Positions 57,475 to 64,000 of a stretch of 64,000 nt of DNA are shown in pieces. The number at the start of each line of letters is the position of its first letter. Position 1 is the first letter of the stretch. The notes beneath the pieces are model-generated. The model ran no database searches. It saw only the letters and a program-made list of their open reading frames with translations, and was not told the origin of the DNA. The position numbers and the translations under genes were made by a program. The stretch is from Sciurus carolinensis (taxonomy: Eukaryota; Chordata; Mammalia; Rodentia; Sciuridae), in the NCBI RefSeq assembly GCF_902686445.1, contig NW_025920105.1, positions 1,253,120 to 1,317,119 of the forward strand. Direction: 5' to 3'.

Positions 57475-58330
57475 TTTTTATTGGTGCAACTATAAGTTGT
57501 ACCTAATCCTGGGATTTGTTGCTATATATTTGTACATATGCACAATATAACAATGTAATTGGGTCAATATCACTCCCTAGCACTTGCCTCTCTCTCCCCA
57601 ACACCCATATATTGGTTCCTTTTCTCTACTGATCTCCCTTTGATTTTTAGGAGATCCACCCCAGCTTTGTTTTTCTTTATCTTCTGTAGTTTCCATATAT
57701 GACATATGACCCTTAACCTTCGGATTTTGACTGATTTCACAGTCAAAACAACAGTCTCTAGTTTCACCCATTTTCCTGCAAATGACAAATTTATTTTTTC
57801 ATTATGGGTGAATAAAACTCCATTGTTTATATATACCTCATTTTCTTTATCCATTTTTCCACTAATGGACACATAATCTGTTCTACAGATCATTATTGTG
57901 AATTGTGATGCTATAAACATGGGTAAATATGTATCACTGTAGTAAGATGACTTTAATTTTTCATGGTAAATGCAGAGACATGTTATAGTTTGGTCATATG
58001 GTGGTTCCATGCCTAGTCTTTTGAAGAGCCTCCATACTTAATTCCACAGTCATTGTAAAATTTACAGTTCTGCCAACAGTACAAAATTGTTCCTTTTTCT
58101 CCACATCCTCTCCAGTATTTATTATTATTTGCATTCTTGATTATTGCCATTCTGACTGGTATGAGATAAAATGTCAGTCTAGTTTTGGTTTGCATTTTTC
58201 TAATTGTTAATGATGTTGAACACTTTTTTATATATTTCTTGGCCATTTGTATTTCTTCTTTTGAGAAAAATCTGTTTAGTTCATTTGCCCATCAATTAAT
58301 TGGATTATTTGAATTTTTGTTGATTTAATA
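57475..58330 (-). mobile_element. LINE-1 3' end, old
   Basis: 3' UTR from about 57475, then ORF2 C-terminal text (57570-58010 and 58013-58246: RDTATSMF-like [35 protein letters not shown]). More diverged than the other copies. Confidence 0.82.
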
Positions 58331-60678
58331 TGCTGTTATTCCTTCCTACTATTCTTGTGTTTCCCCATTAACTACAAAAAAAGGGAATTGAGAAAAACAA
58401 TAGATTAGTCAATACTCTTGGTTTTAAGTAACAAAACCAACTCAAAATAACAGAGTAGAGGGGTTTATTTTCTATTACAAATAAAACTCCTGGATGTATT
58501 TCTGTCTGAAGGCACACAAGGTTTCAGTGATTCACTCTTTCCATCTCTCAGCTCCCATTCTATATTGCTGGGTCCCCTATCACCACAAGATGGCAGTAAG
58601 TTTTCCATGCTCACCTCCTGCCAGTTATTTGTGAGCTTCTGAAACAATCTGTCTGAACCAGTTCAAATCAACTTGGTAGGTTAAGTGCCTCTTGTTCAGG
58701 GGGCTTCTATGCTGTGACTTCTTGGACCTGGTTACGTGCCCCACTTATCCCAAATGGTGTAAAACATAGAGGGAGATCCCAGGAAAACTCAGGAGCTACT
58801 TATGGAAGAAGAGAAAACAGATACACCCTTGGGCAGATTCCCCTCTGATCTGCAATGGAGGAGCTGTCTCCAGCGTAGAGCTTGGAAACCATTGTCGATG
58901 TCAGCTAATGGCACTGTCCAAGAACCCAGGTACCAGGACATTCACACTTCATAGATGAGGAGGCCATGGTTCACAGGGAGTTAAATTTTGTGTCAAAGGA
59001 CCCTGGCCTTAAAAGTGGTAGAGTCAGAATATGAAGCCAAATTCGGTCTCCAAAAGTGTGTTTTGAATCAACCTTGGCCTCCCAGCTCACTGCTAGTCTC
59101 CTGCAGGTAGAAGAAAATTGTCATAGAACTAGAAGGATGAGTCAAAGCAGGAAGGATGAAGACTCCCTGGCATCACCTCACATAGTCCCTGCACTGGTGG
59201 TTTGTTTCTGGGTTTGGGATGCTTCCTACCTGCTCTTGTCTTCTAGAGGTTTCCACACATATATTTTCATGTCACCTTTGCAACTTTGCCACTTGTATTA
59301 TTCTTGTTTACTTATTTTTTCTAGTTCAACTTGCCTTTTATACCTCAATTGTTTATGGCAATTGTCAATCAAAATGAGTACCACTTGCCTCAAGTAAAAA
59401 TTATCTTTAAAATCTCATAGAACTACTAAGCAAATACTGGCCATCTGTGTACCATTTCAAATCATCCCACATTTGTGGCAGTGTCTTCAGACTAAGTTTG
59501 GAGAAGTAGAGATTTTGAGTCCAATGAGAACACAGAGGATCCCTGTGTCCTGCCACATTCAGTTTTCCAGGCATACCTGCAATCTCCCTTGTACTCTGAG
59601 AACAAAGTGAGGGAAGTCCTAAATCTTCTTAATCAGGAGGCCAGGATATTCTACCCCAAATATAAACAAGTCCACATAACTTACCATAAGTTTTCTAGTT
59701 TTGGCCACTGCATTCTTAATTACTGATGACATTCTCTTGCAGACATATAATCTTATTCAGGGACCATGGTGTCTTCTGGCACTTTCTTGCCTGATCATTG
59801 ACTTACATCATAACTCCCAATTTACCACTTTGATTATTTCTGGTTAAGTGCTCTGGGAAGAAACACCAGGATTGCACAGTATCCCCAGGAAGACTTGCAG
59901 TACTAAGCTGAGCACGGTCATGTGTTTGTCCATTGTACTTTGTTTGTACATTGTACTGCTGCTCAAATGTCAGTCAGAGGCCAAGCTCCATGGAAAGGCA
60001 GAAGAGCCACCAAATACAAAAATAAAAAGAACCTTTGAGAACATGGGGGGAAAGCTGCTTACTGTAGATTGAAGAAAGCCAACCCTGAGGGTTCTTGTCT
60101 CCCCACCATGAATAAACAGCTGGGGCAGAGTTGTATTAGATCAATGTCTCCTGACTCCTAGCACAAGTTTATCTTTTATTCAACTGAGAATATTTCCACC
60201 CCAAATTACATTGGTCTCCTAGCTCTAAAGACAGAGAGTGCAAACCTCACACTCTACAATGATCTAATCTCTGTACTATGGCCATATAGTCACAATAAAT
60301 TTTTTTCACTCGGGATATGAACCACATGACCTGCTAGACTCTAATGATCCTATAGAAATCTAAATCAGAAGTGTGGGCCAACCAAAAGATCTAACGGCCC
60401 CACTCCACCCTTCCCTCATCCTCAAGGCTCCAAAACTTTCCATCCTGTGGTTAGGGAAGGCTTCATGTGACTGCTTAAACCAGATGCTGCTCATTGACTA
60501 CATTTTATTCTTCTAAGAAAGCAAAATGGATTCCCTGTCTTCCAGGAGACAGGTTGGGGCATGAGTCCTTTTCTCTCACAGTTGGCCACTCTGCTCTCTA
60601 CTGCTCAGCCCTATTCAACAACTGAACTTCAGTCTGGCCTCTCTGGCTACTCTCCCAGTGCTGGTGCGGGATGACCTG
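58331..60678. other. Unassigned sequence, one old interspersed repeat suspected
   Basis: 58420-58760 (aagtaacaaaaccaactcaa ... cagctcccattctatattgc) resembles a widespread old mammalian repeat that I cannot name with certainty. No gene recognised; the frames at 59056-59397 and 59848-60072 have no domain. Confidence 0.4.
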
Positions 60679-61249
60679 TGTTATGGGGTGCAACTTAAGA
60701 ACAGATCAGTCACCACTGAGAAGTAAAAATTTGAGAGTCTTTATTAGCCCACCAGCTGTCTCACACAATGCCCCAAAAATGGCTATTGGGAGAACAGCCC
60801 CAACCATAGAGTTGTAGGGTTTTTTATAGCCTAAGTTAGTAAATCTATCATAAGTGTTTGTTGACATAATTTAAAATTACAATCATTGTGAGATGTAAAA
60901 TCATTAGCAGAAGGGGAAAGTGGGTCAAAAAGACCTTATTTAGGTACAAATTAAAGAGTGATTACTAACATCTAAACAATCACTGTTGACATAACTGTTG
61001 GCAAGGTTAATTGTTTAGGAAAATAGGAAGCAAAAAAAAGAACAATTTTTCTTTATACAATTGTTATCTTGTGTTATCAAACATTTAATGTTAAGCAACT
61101 GATGATGGGTACAGAGGTGAGGTGTTCCCATGGAAGAAGCATTTCCTTCCTAAAATTGAGTCTTAGTGTAAAATGGAGTCTGTTTTGTCATTTTCCATGT
61201 AGCCTGGCCTATAACATTTCCAAGGAGTCAAATATATCAGCTTATCACA
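60679..61249 (-). repeat. 3' LTR of the gamma-like provirus
   Basis: 571 bp, + strand starts tgttatggggtgcaacttaa and ends cttatcaca, so TG...CA on both strands. A poly(A) signal (AATAAA on minus) is at 60740. Followed on the right by a polypurine-like AAAACCAGTGGGGAA (minus, 61250-61264). Confidence 0.78.
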
Positions 61250-61399
61250 TTCCCCACTGGTTTTATGTACATAATCAAATCATTGATTTATTATTAGTAT
61301 AGAGGTAAATGTAGTGGGTGTGTAACACCATTAGTTTAACAGATTTGTTTCTATCTCTAACATATTTAAACAGTTTATCATGCATGGCTCAATTAAAAG

Positions 61400-61860
61400 C
61401 CCCAACATAATTAGGATGAGTGATCCCACCATTGTGGTTATTAAAGTAGTTAACCAGGGGGACCAAGAGAACAGATTTTGGTACAAATTTTCCTCAGGTT
61501 TTCAATTTTTCCTCCCTTTTCTTGAGTCTTTTTTAAATCAAAGCTAAACTATCATGATTGGCACCTGAGTGATTAGTATAGAATCAACAGATCTCCCCTA
61601 ACATCAAAAATAATTATCATTATTTTAAAAGTAGCAAATTTAACCCTCTTCTGTTTTGTAGAACTACCTCAGCAAGTGAATCAATGGAATGTTTTAAGTG
61701 ACTTACAGAGTTTTTAATTTACTTAGGTTTAGATTTCATTGACTTAAGTTTTTGAAATTTTGGTCTCCTGTAATGAGTGTAGTGGTTTCTACAGCAGAGG
61801 AGCCACCTCATCCCACTAGTAGGGAAACTAAGGAAGCACTCATTTAGATTGATGTATTAG
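61400..61860 (-). pseudogene. env: env TM remnant
   Basis: Across shifting frames the minus strand reads [17 protein letters not shown] (about 61640-61690), the gamma-type heptad/immunosuppressive region, and SWSPWLTTLITTMVGSLILI at about 61440-61490, the pre-anchor and membrane segment, followed by a tail. Stops and frameshifts throughout. Confidence 0.8.
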
Positions 61861-61879
61861 TCCCAGATGTTCCCTTTAT

Positions 61880-62060
61880 CAGTCCTCATCATTATAGTAC
61901 ACCTGGGGAATTATGTGAACAGAAACACACAATTCATCCCATTTGGTAACTTTGAAAAGTTGAAGGGCAAGACTTGGAGTTATTCCTGACATACAAGCAA
62001 ACCATGTTTCCTCAGAGCCATAAGATGGTTGTTATATGGGCCTGAGGAAGCCCCAAGTAC
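61880..62060 (-). pseudogene. env: env SU C-terminal remnant
   Basis: A frame reads YGSEETWFACMSGITPSLAL and continues CVSVHIIPQVYYN, matching the conserved C-terminal SU block (WxC..GITP) of gamma/D-type envelopes. Confidence 0.65.
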
Positions 62061-62339
62061 CCCAGTAAAGATGAAAGAATCCTTGATTTATCTTTTAAAT
62101 TAGATAAGGTGTTGTGGTGGCCATGCATACACATTAATTTGACTGACAAAATATATTGTTTTAGTAGCATGGGCCTCATAACATAGTCTAAGCAAGAGAA
62201 AAAACATTATTAACATTTTTCTATCTTATCTTTAGAGGGTTCTTGGGGTCTCTGAGCACTGTCCATTTTTCTGTTTTCTTGACTCAGATGTATGCTTCCA
62301 TGTTGAGAGTAATGTCCCCTCCATTGCAGCTGGGTTCTA

Positions 62340-62480
62340 GTCCTTTTTTTTTTTTTTTTGGATACATTTTACATAGATGTAGTCTCCTGGCTGGAATGGG
62401 TGTTGAAAATCAGTGTTCTCTTGGGGCTGGTTCTCTAGTAAGTTGAACCTGTTGGAGAGACTTAACAACAGGTTGGACAG
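62340..62480 (-). pseudogene. pol: pol integrase C-terminal remnant
   Basis: The minus strand reads NLLENQPQENTDFQHPFQPG then DYIYVK, the conserved C-terminal integrase motif of gammaretroviruses (HPFQPGD). Lies just upstream of env, as expected. A T-rich run at 62345-62362 interrupts the continuation. Confidence 0.65.
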
Positions 62481-63499
62481 GAACAGGGCATCTTGTTAAG
62501 TGTGGAGGAAGGGCTCTGGAAGCATTAAAATTTTAATCTCTCAGAGGTTGTCTCTAACTTTCTGGCCTCAAATTGACCTCCATTTTGTATTTTGACCCAA
62601 TTATCTGTCTACCCTGACTGTAATTTTATTTCCCCTCTACTTTTAGGGACTTTTTATTGCCCTAGGGAAAATGGGCAATGACCGCTCTTGCTGCTTCAGG
62701 CTGAGAAGGGGTGAGGTGGAGTGTGCAAACAGTTTGGAGTCCCTTTTTAGAATTTAGGCCTATCTAGGGGTAAAATTCTGGTTTTATGAAAGAAACAGAA
62801 AATGAGTACAAAATAAATAGCATCTGGAACATGTCAATGAATATGAAGATGATAGAAATCAACAATCTTACCAGGACGTGGAAGAGCTGAGACATTTTTC
62901 CCATAATAAGGCCTAAGAAAGCTTAACAAGAATGAAGAAGATAAGACATTTATTTGTAAATCTTTAACATTATTGGAATTTTCAGGAATGCAAACACAAT
63001 ATTTAGTTAAGTTACTTAATGTCATCTTATTTTTGAAAAATATCCTTTTATTGGTATAACCTGTGTTTGGTAGAAATCTGTATATTTTTGTTACTTAGGA
63101 CTAGAGAACCATACTAGCAAACATTTATTAGGTCTTCACATACATGAGGTTAGAAAGGAATGTAGGACTTAAAGTGACTATAAACAAGTTCTCTTGATAG
63201 TTATCAGGAATATTTGTCTAAGAATCTTTTCTCTGTCTCCTCTAGTTTTACTTATCTAGGGGGACTGACACAAGCGTACATCTTAAGTTACATTTAACTA
63301 TTTTTTTTTTTATAAGTCCAAGAATGGCTGTTTTGGTTTTAACTGTTTTCCTAGGTGTTTGTGATCATGCTGGTCAAATTGACTTGCTCCTGTCTGTTGT
63401 TAAGAGTCAGCTGAGTTCCCACTGGTGTCACTCATGGGGATCTTGAGAGCAGCTTCTTAGCTCCTTTAGTGCCATTCTCTATGTAGGGTCTCCTTGATG

Positions 63500-63600
63500 A
63501 AGTGGCTTCCCTTGGAGCATCAGGGATATATCCCTTTTCCAATGACCCTCCTCTGCAGCAGGTGCACTGATTGGCTTTTCATCCTCTATTGGCCTCATCA
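63500..63600 (-). pseudogene. gag: gag nucleocapsid zinc-knuckle remnant
   Basis: Minus strand encodes NQCTCC in one frame and EEGHWKRD in the next, the halves of a CCHC zinc knuckle separated by a frameshift. It lies in a 93-codon frame (63479-63760) whose Lys/Arg-rich upstream part fits the gag C-terminus. Confidence 0.65.
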
Positions 63601-64000
63601 ATCTCCCTGATTGGGAGGTTATGTGACCCAGAGTTATAAAGTTCCTTAGAGAAGTTCTCTTGTTCCCTGGCTGACTTTGAGAGCAAGAGCCAAATATTGA
63701 TCTTCTTGGTCCTTTTATTTTAATCTTGATCTTTAAGTCTTGATTTTCATCATCCAGCAAGGCAGTCTCAACAGTCCAAAAGTAAGAGTAGTGGGTTTTA
63801 ACTTTAATGTCTATGACTTTACAGTCACTTACCCACTTTTATGTAATTGGGGTCTATATTATCTTTCCTACAGGTGATGGCTCACTATCTAAAATTAATT
63901 CAGATTTTTGGTTCTTGAAGAAGTGCCTCTGCAAAACATTAATCAGACAACAGTTGTAGAGTTTATAAGAAAAATACAAAAGGGAATTAACAACAGAAAA

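Larger units (their letters stand above)
60679..64000 (-). mobile_element. Decayed gammaretrovirus-like provirus, cut by the window edge
   Basis: Minus strand: 3' LTR 60679-61249, polypurine tract, envelope TM and SU remnants, integrase C-terminus and a gag nucleocapsid remnant, in proviral order towards the right edge. Most of pol (protease, RT) is missing or unreadable between 62700 and 63480. The 5' LTR would lie beyond 64000. Many stops and frameshifts show it is old. Confidence 0.78.

Overview
This is a gene-poor stretch of mammalian nuclear DNA, almost certainly from a squirrel-family rodent (Sciuridae). The evidence is the set of repeats: tRNA-derived ID-type SINEs with intact A and B boxes, composite ID/B1 SINEs, MaLR-type LTRs, and a LINE-1 family whose 3' end recurs at least five times with a squirrel-like consensus. 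The species call is an inference from repeat type. I found no convincing host protein-coding gene, no cellular RNA gene and no CRISPR. The only long open frames belong to retroelements.

Layout. 1-15.6 kb: AT-rich unique-looking sequence with MaLR LTRs, ID/B1 SINEs, a solo LTR (3679-4326) with a perfect 6-bp target duplication, and a LINE-1 3' end carrying telomere-like hexamers. 15.6-19.7 kb: an old duplicon (copy A, split by a LINE-1 fragment) whose partner (copy B) is at 52.65-55.6 kb. 22.6-28.8 kb: a twin-primed LINE-1 plus flanking DNA, present twice almost identically around a 100-N gap, probably an assembly duplication. 29.4-47.6 kb: a stack of nested insertions. An old minus-strand LINE-1 was hit by a near-full-length LINE-1 (31888-47314, 14-bp target duplication), and that was hit by two endogenous retroviruses, also on the minus strand. 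48-60 kb: further MaLR, SINE and LINE debris. 60.68-64 kb: a decayed gammaretrovirus-like provirus running off the right edge.

The most interesting object is the provirus at 33947-39418. It has 348-bp LTRs differing at only two sites, a 6-bp target duplication, a Lys1,2-type primer-binding site, a leader splice donor, Gag matrix, dUTPase/protease with G-patch, a pro-pol slippery site, nearly complete pol (RT with YMDD, RNase H, D,D35E integrase), a surface-subunit-less envelope TM of gamma/D type, and a post-env region closely matching the constitutive transport element (CTE) of Mason-Pfizer-type viruses. Its coding part is broken by a gag deletion, an env SU deletion and two in-frame stops, although the LTRs are almost identical. 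This suggests a recent, trans-mobilised type-D betaretrovirus lineage in a squirrel-like host.

The second provirus (39843-43855) is older (LTRs differ by roughly 5-6% by eye). It has lost pol, has a 21-bp tandem repeat in its LTR that differs by four units between the two LTRs, and has a leader with tandem 62-bp units each carrying a splice-donor consensus. From sequence divergence and nesting, the order of events was old LINE-1, then young LINE-1, then the second provirus and finally the type-D provirus.
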